Origin: CAIYRG01 sp964494505
GTDB lineage: Bacteria; Pseudomonadota; Alphaproteobacteria; Micropepsales; Micropepsaceae
NCBI GenBank assembly: GCA_964494505.1
Contig: CAZBRO010000045.1
Coordinates: 1 to 26,789, forward strand
DNA length: 26,789 bases
Direction: 5' to 3'
The first letter of the stretch is position 1. Every line of letters begins with the position of its first letter. Below are positions 5,976-13,309 of this stretch, piece after piece. The notes under the pieces are model-generated. The model did no database searches and was not told where the DNA came from. It worked only from the letters and a program-made list of their open reading frames with translations. The position numbers were made by a program, and so were the translations under genes.

Positions 5976-7184
5976 ATGCTCGAGCGGCTGCTGTATCCGC
6001 TGACGCCGGACGCCTTCAAGGCGGACTATCTGGAAAAGCAGCCGCTCCATCTGGCACGCCCGCTGCCCGGCTGGTGCGAGGAGCTTCCCTCCATCGCCAC
6101 GCTGGATGCGATCATTGCGCTGTCGCCTGCGCCGATGACCGTCCAGAACGAGCTTCGCCTCGTCCGAACCACGGCGGAAGGCTCCGAGGATCTGCCCGTG
6201 GAGCGCGCGAGCGACGGACGGCCCGACATGTCGGCGCTATACCGGGCCTATGCCACCGGCTGGACGGTGGTGGTGAACTCGCTGCATCTGCGCCACCCCG
6301 CGGTGTCGCGCCTGGCACTCGGGCTTTCGGCCGAGCTTGGGCATCCGATCGGCGTGAACCTCTATTTCACGCCGGCCGGCGCGCAAGGGTTTCAGGCCCA
6401 TGTCGACGGGCATGACGTCTTCCTGTTGCAGCTCGAAGGGGAGAAGTCCTGGCGTGTTTTCCCGCCCGATTATGCGCTGCCGCTCGAAGACCAGCGCGTG
6501 CCGGTGAAAAAAGATCAGCCGGGGGCGCCTTTGATCGAAGCGACCACTCTGCCGGGGCATGTTCTCTATATTCCCCGCGGGTTCATCCATGAGGGGCTCG
6601 CGCAAGCCGGCGCATCCATGCATCTGACGATCGGCATTCATACCGTCCGCTGGATCGAGCTGGTCGAGGCAGGCTTGCGCGGACTTGCCGAAGAGGATGT
6701 GCGCTTTCGCCGGACGGCGCCGCCCTTGAAACCGGAAAACGCAAGCCTGGTCGCCGAAGCCGGGCGCGAATTGGCGGGGATGCTGCAAAGCGTCGATGCG
6801 CGCGCCATCGTCGAAAAGGCAATGATCCGCCTGCTGGCGAACCAGAACCGCGCCGCCCGGCAGTCTCCCGATCCCCAGTTCGAGGCCATCGAGAGGGCCC
6901 GCACGCTGAAGCCCGAAACCGAAGTGATCCGCCGCATCGGTTTGCGCCCGCGCGTGGTGAAGGACGAAACGCGGGCGCGCATCGAATTCGGAACCCGCAG
7001 CGTCAGCGCGCCCTTGAGCGCGGCCGGCGCACTCGATTTCGTCGCAACGCGCGAACGCTTTCGGGTCGAAGAATTGCCCGGCGATCTCAGCGAGAACTCG
7101 AAGATCGTGCTCGCGCGGCGGCTCATCCAGGAAGGGTTGCTGACGATTCCGGCGCCTAAATCTGGCCGTGCACCGGGTGACTGA
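5976..7184 (+). CDS. JmjC/Cupin_4 Fe(II)/2-oxoglutarate oxygenase
   Basis: A 402-residue protein of the Cupin_4 (ROXA/YcfD-like, JmjC) family. Its core reads GFQAHVDGHDVFLLQLEGEK at 138-157, with the iron-binding HxD at His142/Asp144, and the distal His205 in IPRGFIHEG. SMHLTIGIHTVRW (214-226) closes the barrel. The C-terminal part (about 280-395) resembles the dimerisation and winged-helix region of ribosomal oxygenases. Known members hydroxylate Arg or His in ribosomal proteins, using O2 and 2-oxoglutarate. The tight link to the NHLP precursor suggests the precursor tail as substrate here. I chose ATG 5976 over the longer frame from 5862, which would overlap the precursor gene. Enzyme class is secure; acting on ribosomes instead of the neighbour remains possible. 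Confidence 0.9.
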   Translation: MLERLLYPLTPDAFKADYLEKQPLHLARPLPGWCEELPSIATLDAIIALSPAPMTVQNELRLVRTTAEGSEDLPVERASDGRPDMSALYRAYATGWTVVVNSLHLRHPAVSRLALGLSAELGHPIGVNLYFTPAGAQGFQAHVDGHDVFLLQLEGEKSWRVFPPDYALPLEDQRVPVKKDQPGAPLIEATTLPGHVLYIPRGFIHEGLAQAGASMHLTIGIHTVRWIELVEAGLRGLAEEDVRFRRTAPPLKPENASLVAEAGRELAGMLQSVDARAIVEKAMIRLLANQNRAARQSPDPQFEAIERARTLKPETEVIRRIGLRPRVVKDETRARIEFGTRSVSAPLSAAGALDFVATRERFRVEELPGDLSENSKIVLARRLIQEGLLTIPAPKSGRAPGD

Positions 7185-7341
7185 TCGTGAAGGTAAGCCC
7201 TATCCGCCGTTCGGGACGGTGCACACGCCGGCGTACACGGATGAAATCCGCATCGCGAAGGTCCCACGCGAAGTCTGGACGCGGCGGGCTTACTTCTTTT
7301 GCGCCAAATCCGCGATCTGCTGTCGCATGGCCGCGACCTGA
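7168..7341 (+). CDS. Possible small protein overlapping JmjC gene end
   Basis: A 57-codon frame from GTG 7168 (or GTG 7177, 54 codons) to TGA 7339-7341 reads DREGKPYPPFGTVHTPAYTD, then EIRIAKVPREVWTRRAYFF. The text is protein-like, with GC-rich third positions and good charge alternation, and it fills the otherwise unexplained gap between the JmjC stop and phaR. Against it: no Shine-Dalgarno, a GTG start, an overlap of 17 bases with the JmjC gene, and 52 bases antisense to the phaR end, which supplies its last residues. It might be a small gene or a decayed remnant. I do not recognise the family. Confidence 0.35.
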   Translation: MHRVTDREGKPYPPFGTVHTPAYTDEIRIAKVPREVWTRRAYFFCAKSAICCRMAAT

Positions 7342-7931
7342 TCTTTCAGATCGCGGATTTCGTCTTCGCGCGGCGGCGCGGACGGGGGCGGCGCGGACGG
7401 TTTGGCCCCCCCGAAGACGGCGGCGAAGGGGTTGGTCATCTCCGGCTTTTCGCCGGTGAACGGATTCATCACGCCGAAGGGCGAGAACATGCGCAGCGCG
7501 CGCTCGAACATGGCGATGTTCTGCCGCGTCAGCTGCTCGAAATCCTTGTAGCCGAGCTTGCCGCCGAGGGCCTCCGCGAATTTCTCCCGCATCTCCTGCT
7601 GGTTCTTGGCGAAGCTCTCCATCGACATTTCGAGGTAGGAGGGCACAAAGGCCTGCAGGCTGTCTCCGTAGAACCGGATGAGCTGGCGCAGGAACTGGAT
7701 GGGCAGAAGATGCTGCCCCTTGTTTTCTTCGTCGAAGATGATCTGGGCCAGCACCTGGCGGGTGATGTCCTCCCCGCTGCGGGCGTCACGCACTTCGAAC
7801 TCGACGCCCTCTTTCACCATCTCGCAAAGGTGATCGAGCGTGACGTAGCTGGAAGTCTGCGTATTGTAGAGGCGCCGGTTGGCGTATTTCTTGATGATGA
7901 CCGGACCGGGCGCAGCCTCAGTTTCGCTCAC
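7290..7931 (-). CDS. phaR: Polyhydroxyalkanoate synthesis repressor PhaR
   Basis: A 213-residue protein with the PHB/PHA accumulation regulator DNA-binding domain at about 11-72 (IIKKYANRRLYNTQTSSYVT, then GVEFEVRDARSGEDIT) and the PHB_acc region after it (LRQLIRFYGDSLQAFVPSYLEMSM). The C-terminus has a Pro-rich linker and a short coiled coil (EIRDLKDQVAAMRQQIADL). PhaR binds polyhydroxybutyrate and DNA and represses phasin and synthesis genes until polymer appears. The start is GTG at 7929-7931 with GAGGAA five bases upstream. It is divergent from phaA, and a palindrome of the kind bound by PhaR sits in the gap. Assignment secure. Confidence 0.96.
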   Translation of the reverse strand: MSETEAAPGPVIIKKYANRRLYNTQTSSYVTLDHLCEMVKEGVEFEVRDARSGEDITRQVLAQIIFDEENKGQHLLPIQFLRQLIRFYGDSLQAFVPSYLEMSMESFAKNQQEMREKFAEALGGKLGYKDFEQLTRQNIAMFERALRMFSPFGVMNPFTGEKPEMTNPFAAVFGGAKPSAPPPSAPPREDEIRDLKDQVAAMRQQIADLAQKK

Positions 7932-8029
7932 GCGGGTTCCTCAATGAAATATCGGGGCTTTTCGCATGCCCCTGGTTTCCTCGGTTCCTAAGACAACACT
8001 TCTGCAACGGCCCTGTCCAGGATTCTTTA

Positions 8030-8040
8030 CTGCATTGCAG
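8030..8040. promoter_or_regulatory. Candidate PhaR operator CTGCATTGCAG
   Basis: A perfect palindrome CTGC-ATT-GCAG lies in the phaR-phaA gap. PhaR proteins of Rhodobacter and Paracoccus are reported to bind CTGC-N3/4-GCAG type sites, so this is a good fit by sequence and position, about 80 bases before the phaA ATG and 100 before the phaR GTG. A possible -10 (TATAAG at 8087-8092) with TTGCGG upstream lies between it and phaA, but its 19-base spacing is long. Site seen; binding inferred. Confidence 0.6.
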
Positions 8041-8121
8041 CATTTTTTGATTTACCAAACCTTGCGGCCCGGGGCATGAATGCCGGTATAAGAAGATGCG
8101 CTGCAACAAGGGCCCGTTCCC

Positions 8122-9294
8122 ATGACCGACGTCGTTATCGCCTCCGGAGCCCGCACCCCGGTAGGCTCTTTCACCGGCGCTTTCGCCAATGTGCCGGCCC
8201 ACGATTTGGGCGCCGCCGCGATCAAATCCGCGCTGGAACGGGCAAAGGTGGCTCCCACGGAGGTGTCGGAAGTCATTCTGGGGCAAATCCTGACTGCGGG
8301 GCAGGGCCAGAACCCGGGCCGCCAGGCGGCCATGAAAGCGGGCATCCCCATCGAGATTCCGGCCTATCTGGTGAACCAACTCTGCGGCTCGGGCCTCAGA
8401 GCGGTTGCGCTGGGCTACCAGGCGATCCGCAATGGCGATGCCTCCATCATCGTCGCGGGCGGTCAGGAATCGATGAGCCTAGCTCAGCATGCGGCCTATC
8501 TCAGGAATGGTCAGAAGATGGGCGCCCTCGAATTGGCCGACACCATGATCAAGGACGGCCTGATGGATGCCTTCCACGGTATCCACATGGGCATCACGGC
8601 CGAGAACGTGGCGCGCGAATACCAGATCACCCGCGAAGACCAGGATCGTTTTGCCGTCGGCTCCCAGAACAAGGCCGAAGCCGCGCGCAAATCCGGGCGC
8701 TTCAAGGACGAGATCGTCCCGGTGACGGTGACCGAGCGCAAAGGCGTGAAAGTCATCGAGCACGACGAATACATCCGGGAGGGAGCGACCTACGAACAAG
8801 TCAGCGGCCTGCGCCCGGCTTTCGCCAAGGACGGCACGGTGACGGCCGCCAACGCCTCGGGCCTGAACGATGGGGCGGCGGCGCTGGTGCTGATGAGCGC
8901 CAAGGATGCGGACGCCCGGGGGCTGACGCCGCTTGCCCGCATCGTTTCCTGGGCGAGCGCCGGGGTCGATCCCAAGCTGATGGGCACCGGACCCATACCG
9001 GCCTCGCGCATGGCGCTGAAGAAGGCCGGCTGGTCGGCCGCTGACCTCGACCTCGTCGAATCCAACGAAGCCTTTGCCGCCCAGGCCTGCGCGGTGAACA
9101 AGGGCCTCGGCTGGGACACGGACAGGGTCAACGTCAATGGCGGCGCCATCGCTATCGGGCACCCCATCGGCGCTTCGGGCGGACGCATCCTGGTGACGCT
9201 GCTCTACGAGATGCAGAAGCGGGACGTTAAAAGAGGCATTGCCACCATGTGCATCGGCGGCGGCATGGGCATCGCGGTCTGCGTGGAACGCTGA
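8122..9294 (+). CDS. phaA: Acetyl-CoA C-acetyltransferase (beta-ketothiolase)
   Basis: A 390-residue thiolase of the biosynthetic type, which condenses two acetyl-CoA into acetoacetyl-CoA for polyhydroxybutyrate. The acylated Cys is residue 88 (NQLCGSG), the catalytic His is 347 in GHPIGASG, and the second Cys is 377 in CIGGGMG. SNEAFAAQ is also present. Length and N-terminus (MTDVVIASGARTPVG) are typical. The stop overlaps the start of a small cupin gene (TGATG), and phaB follows, so the three form one operon. It is divergent from phaR. The thiolase family is certain; the PHB role rests on phaB and phaR next door. Confidence 0.95.
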   Translation: MTDVVIASGARTPVGSFTGAFANVPAHDLGAAAIKSALERAKVAPTEVSEVILGQILTAGQGQNPGRQAAMKAGIPIEIPAYLVNQLCGSGLRAVALGYQAIRNGDASIIVAGGQESMSLAQHAAYLRNGQKMGALELADTMIKDGLMDAFHGIHMGITAENVAREYQITREDQDRFAVGSQNKAEAARKSGRFKDEIVPVTVTERKGVKVIEHDEYIREGATYEQVSGLRPAFAKDGTVTAANASGLNDGAAALVLMSAKDADARGLTPLARIVSWASAGVDPKLMGTGPIPASRMALKKAGWSAADLDLVESNEAFAAQACAVNKGLGWDTDRVNVNGGAIAIGHPIGASGGRILVTLLYEMQKRDVKRGIATMCIGGGMGIAVCVER

Positions 9295-9623
9295 TGCCGG
9301 ACGCAAGTCCCATCGCGATTGCGCTGAATGCGGCTGAGCGAGCGCCCGATGCGGAGACCGCGGCCACACTGATGCGGCACGGCAGCATGCGGCTCCTCTA
9401 TTACGCGCCCAAGGGCTCGGACGTGCAGAAGCCGCACAGGCAGGACGAGCTTTATATCGTGGCGAACGGCCGGGGCACCTTCTTCTGCGGCGGCCGCAGC
9501 GCGGAATTCTCAACCGGCGACGTGCTGTTCGCAGCGGCCGGGACGGAGCACCATTTCGAAGACCTCTCGGCCGATTTCGGCACCTGGGTGGTCTTCTACG
9601 GACCAGAAGGCGGAGAACACTAA
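9294..9623 (+). CDS. Small cupin-domain protein between phaA and phaB
   Basis: A 109-residue single-domain cupin. Motif 1 is around KPHRQDELYIVANGRGTFF (His48, Glu52, Gly61), and motif 2 is GDVLFAAAGTEHHFED (His86/His87). These could bind one metal ion. The frame opens at 9249, but ATG 9294 overlaps the phaA stop by one base, the usual coupled arrangement, and gives the family length. The phaB ATG follows its stop with no gap. Cupins of this size include isomerases, dioxygenases and binding proteins, so no reaction can be assigned. Its location in a phaA-phaB operon is unusual and suggests a link to acyl-CoA or polymer metabolism, which is inference. Confidence 0.85.
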   Translation: MPDASPIAIALNAAERAPDAETAATLMRHGSMRLLYYAPKGSDVQKPHRQDELYIVANGRGTFFCGGRSAEFSTGDVLFAAAGTEHHFEDLSADFGTWVVFYGPEGGEH

Positions 9624-10346
9624 ATGGCACGCGTTGCAATTGTTACCGGCGGCACCCGAGGCATCGGCTGCGCCGTCTCGATCGCGCTGAAGAATGCCGG
9701 CTGCACGGTCATCGCCAATTACGGGAGCGACGATTCCAAGGCGCAAAACTTCACCAGCGAAACCGGCATCGCCGCGAGGAAATGGGACGTCTCCGATTTC
9801 GAGGCGTGTGTGGCGGCGGTGACGGCGATTGCCGCCGAGTTCGGGCCCGTGGAAATCCTCGTCAACAATGCCGGCATCACGCGGGATGCCACCATGCGCA
9901 AGATGTCCCGCGCCAATTGGGATCAGGTGCTCGACACCAATCTCGGCGGCTGTTTCAACATGTGCAAGGCCGTGTGGGAAGGAATGCTCGCCAAGAATTT
10001 CGGCCGCATCGTCAATATCGGTTCGATCAACGGCCAGGCCGGCCAATATGGTCAGGTCAATTACGCGGCTGCGAAATCGGGAATCCACGGCTTCACCAAG
10101 GCGTTGGCCCAGGAGGGTGCGCCCAAGGGCATCACCGTCAACGCCATCGCGCCGGGCTATATCGACACCGACATGGTCGCGGCGGTGCCCGCGAATGTGC
10201 TCGAGAAGATCGTCGCCCGCATCCCGGTCGGGCGGCTGGGGCAGGCGCATGAGATCGCGAGGGGGGTTGCCTTCCTGACCGCGGACGATGCCGGTTTCGT
10301 TACCGGCTCCACCCTCTCCATCAATGGCGGCCAGCATATGTATTGA
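9624..10346 (+). CDS. phaB: Acetoacetyl-CoA reductase
   Basis: A 240-residue short-chain dehydrogenase that reduces acetoacetyl-CoA to (R)-3-hydroxybutyryl-CoA with NADPH. The cofactor motif TGGTRGIG is at 8-15, NNAG at 81-84, and the catalytic Ser134, Tyr147 and Lys151 lie in SINGQAGQYGQVNYAAAKSG. NAIAPGYIDTDMV and the C-terminal SINGGQHMY are typical of PhaB. The ATG abuts the TAA of the cupin gene; GGCGGAG upstream may serve as ribosome binding site. FabG of fatty acid synthesis is the main alternative, but the phaA partner favours PhaB. The stop is 10 bases from the convergent PIN-toxin stop. Confidence 0.94.
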   Translation: MARVAIVTGGTRGIGCAVSIALKNAGCTVIANYGSDDSKAQNFTSETGIAARKWDVSDFEACVAAVTAIAAEFGPVEILVNNAGITRDATMRKMSRANWDQVLDTNLGGCFNMCKAVWEGMLAKNFGRIVNIGSINGQAGQYGQVNYAAAKSGIHGFTKALAQEGAPKGITVNAIAPGYIDTDMVAAVPANVLEKIVARIPVGRLGQAHEIARGVAFLTADDAGFVTGSTLSINGGQHMY

Positions 10347-10356
10347 GGAGCAGGGG

Positions 10357-10764
10357 TCAGCCCGGGTGTGTCGAGCGCACGCGTATGTCCGTCACGCGAT
10401 GCAGCGGTTTGTCAGGTTTTTCTGTGGTGATGAACTCTTCAGCGCCGACGCTGACAGCGGCCGCGACGTGCAGCGCATCCAGTGCCGCCAGCCCGAACTT
10501 CGTTCCCAGATCGGAGGCATGCGTCACGACCCTGCCGATATCGGCTGGCCAAAGGGAGACCGCTCCGAAAAATTCCTCGTAAAATTGGGCCTCTTGGATT
10601 TTTCCATTGAAGAGCGCTTTTGGCAAAATCTCCAGGCGCACGAAATCGCTGGACGCGAATGACCGGTCCAGGTCGTCAAGAATTGCGATAGCTGCAAGCG
10701 CCAGTTCTTCCCTGCCCCGAGCGGCAGCAATCAGGACACCTGCGTCTACAAACGTAATCGCCAT
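10357..10764 (-). CDS. PIN-domain ribonuclease toxin (VapC-like)
   Basis: A 135-residue PIN domain. The acidic residues that hold metal are visible: Asp7 in TFVDAGVLIAA, Glu45 in FVRLEILPKA, and Asp96 in LAALDALHVAAA. FITTEKPDKP near 111-120 holds the fourth position, where an Asp is more usual. PIN toxins cleave RNA and are held inactive by a partner antitoxin. Its ATG overlaps the stop of the 62-codon gene upstream (TGATG), which is the standard antitoxin-toxin order. Convergent with phaB. Toxin class is secure; the RNA target is not visible. Confidence 0.9.
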   Translation of the reverse strand: MAITFVDAGVLIAAARGREELALAAIAILDDLDRSFASSDFVRLEILPKALFNGKIQEAQFYEEFFGAVSLWPADIGRVVTHASDLGTKFGLAALDALHVAAAVSVGAEEFITTEKPDKPLHRVTDIRVRSTHPG

Positions 10765-10952
10765 CAGTCTTGACGCGTTGCCCCGCCACGGCGGTCGGCC
10801 AATTCCCGGTCAAGTGCCTCCCACGATAGAAGCGGCTCGCCCGAGGCGACAATTTGCTTACGCAGGTGCAGCAGGCGTGCGCCCAAGCTGGTCCGCGCCA
10901 AGTATGGCCCTACAGCCTCACCTTGCGGCGCGCCTTTTGGGATTTCGCCCAT
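10764..10952 (-). CDS. Small antitoxin-like protein for the PIN toxin
   Basis: A 62-residue protein immediately upstream of, and overlapping, the PIN toxin. Its second half (LLHLRKQIVASGEPLLSWEA, then LDRELADRRGG) resembles the short helical antitoxins found with PIN toxins. I do not see the AbrB, ribbon-helix-helix or Phd pattern clearly, so it may be a divergent VapB or only the toxin-binding half. A strong GGAGGT lies 6 bases upstream of the ATG at 10950-10952. Function is inferred mainly from position and size. Confidence 0.75.
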   Translation of the reverse strand: MGEIPKGAPQGEAVGPYLARTSLGARLLHLRKQIVASGEPLLSWEALDRELADRRGGATRQD

Positions 10953-11085
10953 TCATGCACCTCCAAATTCCAATCCATAATACCCGACCCCGGGGCTTCA
11001 TCAATCGCGGCCAGCGATTGCCTCTTTGCGGCTCTCCCCTTAAGTGTCAGGTCCCGGTCAAGCCGGGCAACGATATGGGAGAGGC

Positions 11086-11709
11086 ATGGCTGTTCTCAGT
11101 CTTGTCGAAGTGCAGAATCTGACCTGCGAGCGGGGCGGGCGCCGCATTTTCCGCGACGTCAGTTTCGCCATCGCCACGGGGCAGGTCCTGACGCTGGAGG
11201 GTCCGAACGGCGCGGGCAAGAGCTCGGCCTTGCGCATCCTTTCGGGCCTCCTGCCGCAGGCCGCCGGCGAAGTCCGTATGCAGATGAGTGCGGGTTACGC
11301 CGTCACCGACGGCGAGGAGCGCGGCAAGCTGGTGGGCTGGATCGGCCACACCGACGGGGTGAAGGCGCAGCTCTCGGTCCTTGAAAACGCACTCTTCTTC
11401 GCCGCCCTTTACGGCGCGCGCATCGACGTGATGGGCGTGCTCGACCATGTCGGCCTGAAGCGGCTTGCGGACCTCCCGGCGCAATATCTTTCCGCCGGCC
11501 AGAGAAAGCGGCTGGGGCTGGCGCGGCTGATCCTTTCCAACCGGCCGCTCTGGCTCTTGGACGAGCCTTTGTCCTCGCTCGACACCGCCGGCCGGCGCGT
11601 CGCAGCCGAACTGATCGGCGAGCATTGCGACGATGGCGGCATCGCGATCATCGCCACCCACGAGACGCTCGGGCTCGATGCCACCCGCTTCTTCCTGGGG
11701 TCGGCATGA
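11086..11709 (+). CDS. ccmA: Haem exporter ATP-binding subunit CcmA
   Basis: A 207-residue ABC ATPase. Walker A is GPNGAGKSS (39-47), the signature is LSAGQRKR, and Walker B is LWLLDEP followed by LSSLD. CcmA works with CcmB, C and D to release holo-CcmE for cytochrome c maturation. The frame opens at 11044, but ATG 11086 has GGGAGAGG upstream and matches the family N-terminus. It overlaps ccmB by ATGA and heads the ccmABCDG run. Assigned by motifs and by neighbours; assignment is secure. Confidence 0.95.
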   Translation: MAVLSLVEVQNLTCERGGRRIFRDVSFAIATGQVLTLEGPNGAGKSSALRILSGLLPQAAGEVRMQMSAGYAVTDGEERGKLVGWIGHTDGVKAQLSVLENALFFAALYGARIDVMGVLDHVGLKRLADLPAQYLSAGQRKRLGLARLILSNRPLWLLDEPLSSLDTAGRRVAAELIGEHCDDGGIAIIATHETLGLDATRFFLGSA

Positions 11710-12371
11710 CGGCATTCAAGGCGCTCCTCTTCCGCGACATGCGGCTGGCCTTCCGCGCGGGCGGAGGCGCCAGTCTCGCTGCGGCGTTCTTCGCGCTGGT
11801 GTCGGCGCTGGTGCCGTTCGGGGTCGGCGCCGATCTGATCCTGTTGGGCCAGATCGCCGGCGGCGTGCTCTGGGTGTCGGCGGCGCTCGCAGCCCTCCTC
11901 TCCCTCGACCGGCTGTTTCAGGCCGATTTCGAAGACGGCAGCCTCGATGTTCTCTCGCTTTCGCCGCTGGGGCTGGAATCCGCGGCCACCGCGAAGATCC
12001 TCGCCCATTGGCTGACCACGGGGCTGCCGCTGGTGGTGCTGTCCCCGGTTCTGGGCCTTCTGCTCAATCTTCCCGCGCCCGGCTATCTCGCGCTGGTCGG
12101 CTCTCTGCTCATCGGCACGCCCGCACTTTCGGGAGTGGGCGCTATCGGGGCGGCGCTGACGCTTTCCATCCGCCGCGGCGGGTTGATCCTGGCCCTCATC
12201 GTGCTGCCGCTGATAACGCCCGCCCTCATCTTCGGCGCAGGCGCGGTGATGGATGCGCTCCAGGGTACCGGGCGCGGCGCGTTCCTGTTCCTGGCGGCGT
12301 TTTCGGTAGCGGCGGCCGCACTCTCGCCCTTCGCCGCGGCGGCGGCCGTGCGGCTCAATCTCGGCGGCTGA
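11706..12371 (+). CDS. ccmB: Haem exporter permease CcmB
   Basis: A 221-residue membrane protein with about six hydrophobic segments and the CcmB pattern: a start with FKALLFRDMRLAFR, then FQADFEDGSLDVLSLSPLGL (the conserved region after the second membrane segment), and LTLSIRRGGLILALIVLPLI. It pairs with CcmA as the permease half of the complex in the inner membrane. ATG 11706 overlaps the ccmA stop (ATGA); the longer frame from 11625 is inside ccmA and is not used. ccmC starts 32 bases after its stop. Confidence 0.94.
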   Translation: MTAFKALLFRDMRLAFRAGGGASLAAAFFALVSALVPFGVGADLILLGQIAGGVLWVSAALAALLSLDRLFQADFEDGSLDVLSLSPLGLESAATAKILAHWLTTGLPLVVLSPVLGLLLNLPAPGYLALVGSLLIGTPALSGVGAIGAALTLSIRRGGLILALIVLPLITPALIFGAGAVMDALQGTGRGAFLFLAAFSVAAAALSPFAAAAAVRLNLGG

Positions 12372-12403
12372 TTTTTCTCAAGGAAAGGCTTAAGGAGGTG
12401 CCC

Positions 12404-13129
12404 ATGAACATTACCTTTCTCGCCAATCCCAAACGCTTTCTGGACTTCTCCAACGCGATTGCGCCCTGGGTGGGTATCCTTGCGGCCGTTCTGCTCGGCA
12501 TCGGTTTTTATTGGGCGCTGTTCGCCACGCCTCCCGATTACCAGCAGGGCCAGACCGTCAAGATCATGTTCGTCCATGTGCCTGCGGCCTACATGGGCAT
12601 CATGATCTACAGCGTGATGGCGGTGTCTTCGCTGGTGGGCCTCGTTTTTCGTCATCCCCTTGCCGACGTGGCGGCGAAATCGGCCGCCCCGCTGGGGGCT
12701 GCCTTCACCGCGCTCGCCTTGATGACGGGCTCGCTCTGGGGCCGTCCGATGTGGGGCACCTATTGGCAATGGGGCGACGCGCGGCTGGTCTCCGAGCTGA
12801 TCCTGCTCTTCATCTATCTGGGCTACATCGCCCTGTGGAACGCCATAGACGACCCGGTGCGCGCGGCCAAGGCCGCAGCCATCCTGTCGCTGGTGGGCGC
12901 GGCCGATGTCCCGATCATCCATTTCTCGGTCGACTGGTGGAACACGCTGCATCAGCCCGCCAGCATCATCCGCCCCGGAGGGCCAACCATCGACAAGAGC
13001 TTCCTTGCGCCCCTCTTCGTGATGATGGCCGGCTACACGGTGCTGTTCGCCTGGCTGTGGCTCATCCGTATGCAGACGGAGATATTCGAGCGGCGGGCAC
13101 GCTCGCTCATGATGGCGAAGGGCATGTAG
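12404..13129 (+). CDS. ccmC: Haem-handling membrane protein CcmC
   Basis: A 241-residue protein with six membrane segments, which loads haem onto CcmE. The periplasmic haem ligands are likely His58 (FVHVPAAYMG) and His183 (WWNTLHQPASI). The tryptophan-rich WWD motif is at 112-130: LWGRPMWGTYWQWGDARLVS. The common form is WGTWWVWDARLTS, so this one has Tyr for a Trp and an extra Gly before the Asp. AAGGAGGT is 6 bases before ATG 12404. Only this start gives the family N-terminus; the frame also runs far upstream through ccmB. ccmD follows after 3 bases. Confidence 0.94.
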   Translation: MNITFLANPKRFLDFSNAIAPWVGILAAVLLGIGFYWALFATPPDYQQGQTVKIMFVHVPAAYMGIMIYSVMAVSSLVGLVFRHPLADVAAKSAAPLGAAFTALALMTGSLWGRPMWGTYWQWGDARLVSELILLFIYLGYIALWNAIDDPVRAAKAAAILSLVGAADVPIIHFSVDWWNTLHQPASIIRPGGPTIDKSFLAPLFVMMAGYTVLFAWLWLIRMQTEIFERRARSLMMAKGM

Positions 13130-13132
13130 GTC

Positions 13133-13309
13133 ATGGCGGGTTTCTTCGCCATGGGCGGCTATGCCGCCTTCGTATGGCCGGCCTATATTATTACCGTTCT
13201 GATGCTCATCGCGGCCATCGCGGTCTCGCTTCAGGCCCACGCGCGCGCCAGACGGAGCGTGCGCCGGCTCGAAGACGATGCGGGGGAGAATGGAGAAAGC
13301 CAACCGTGA
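13133..13309 (+). CDS. ccmD: Haem exporter protein CcmD
   Basis: A 58-residue protein: a short N-terminus, one membrane helix (about residues 11-33, AAFVWPAYIITVLMLIAAIA), then a basic segment (HARARRSVRRLED). This is the CcmD pattern, and the gene sits between ccmC and ccmG as expected. CcmD stabilises the CcmABC complex. The stop at 13307-13309 overlaps the GTG start of ccmG. Short but well supported by position and topology. Confidence 0.9.
   Translation: MAGFFAMGGYAAFVWPAYIITVLMLIAAIAVSLQAHARARRSVRRLEDDAGENGESQP

Noticed and set aside
7954..7972. GGGGC...GCCCC hairpin in the phaR leader as a riboswitch
   Set aside because: Only a 5-base stem, with no larger conserved structure; likely chance in GC-rich DNA.
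12083..13303. Long minus-strand frame of 406 codons
   Set aside because: It is the antisense shadow of ccmB-ccmC-ccmD, with His/Arg/Gly-rich text typical of shadows in GC-rich DNA.
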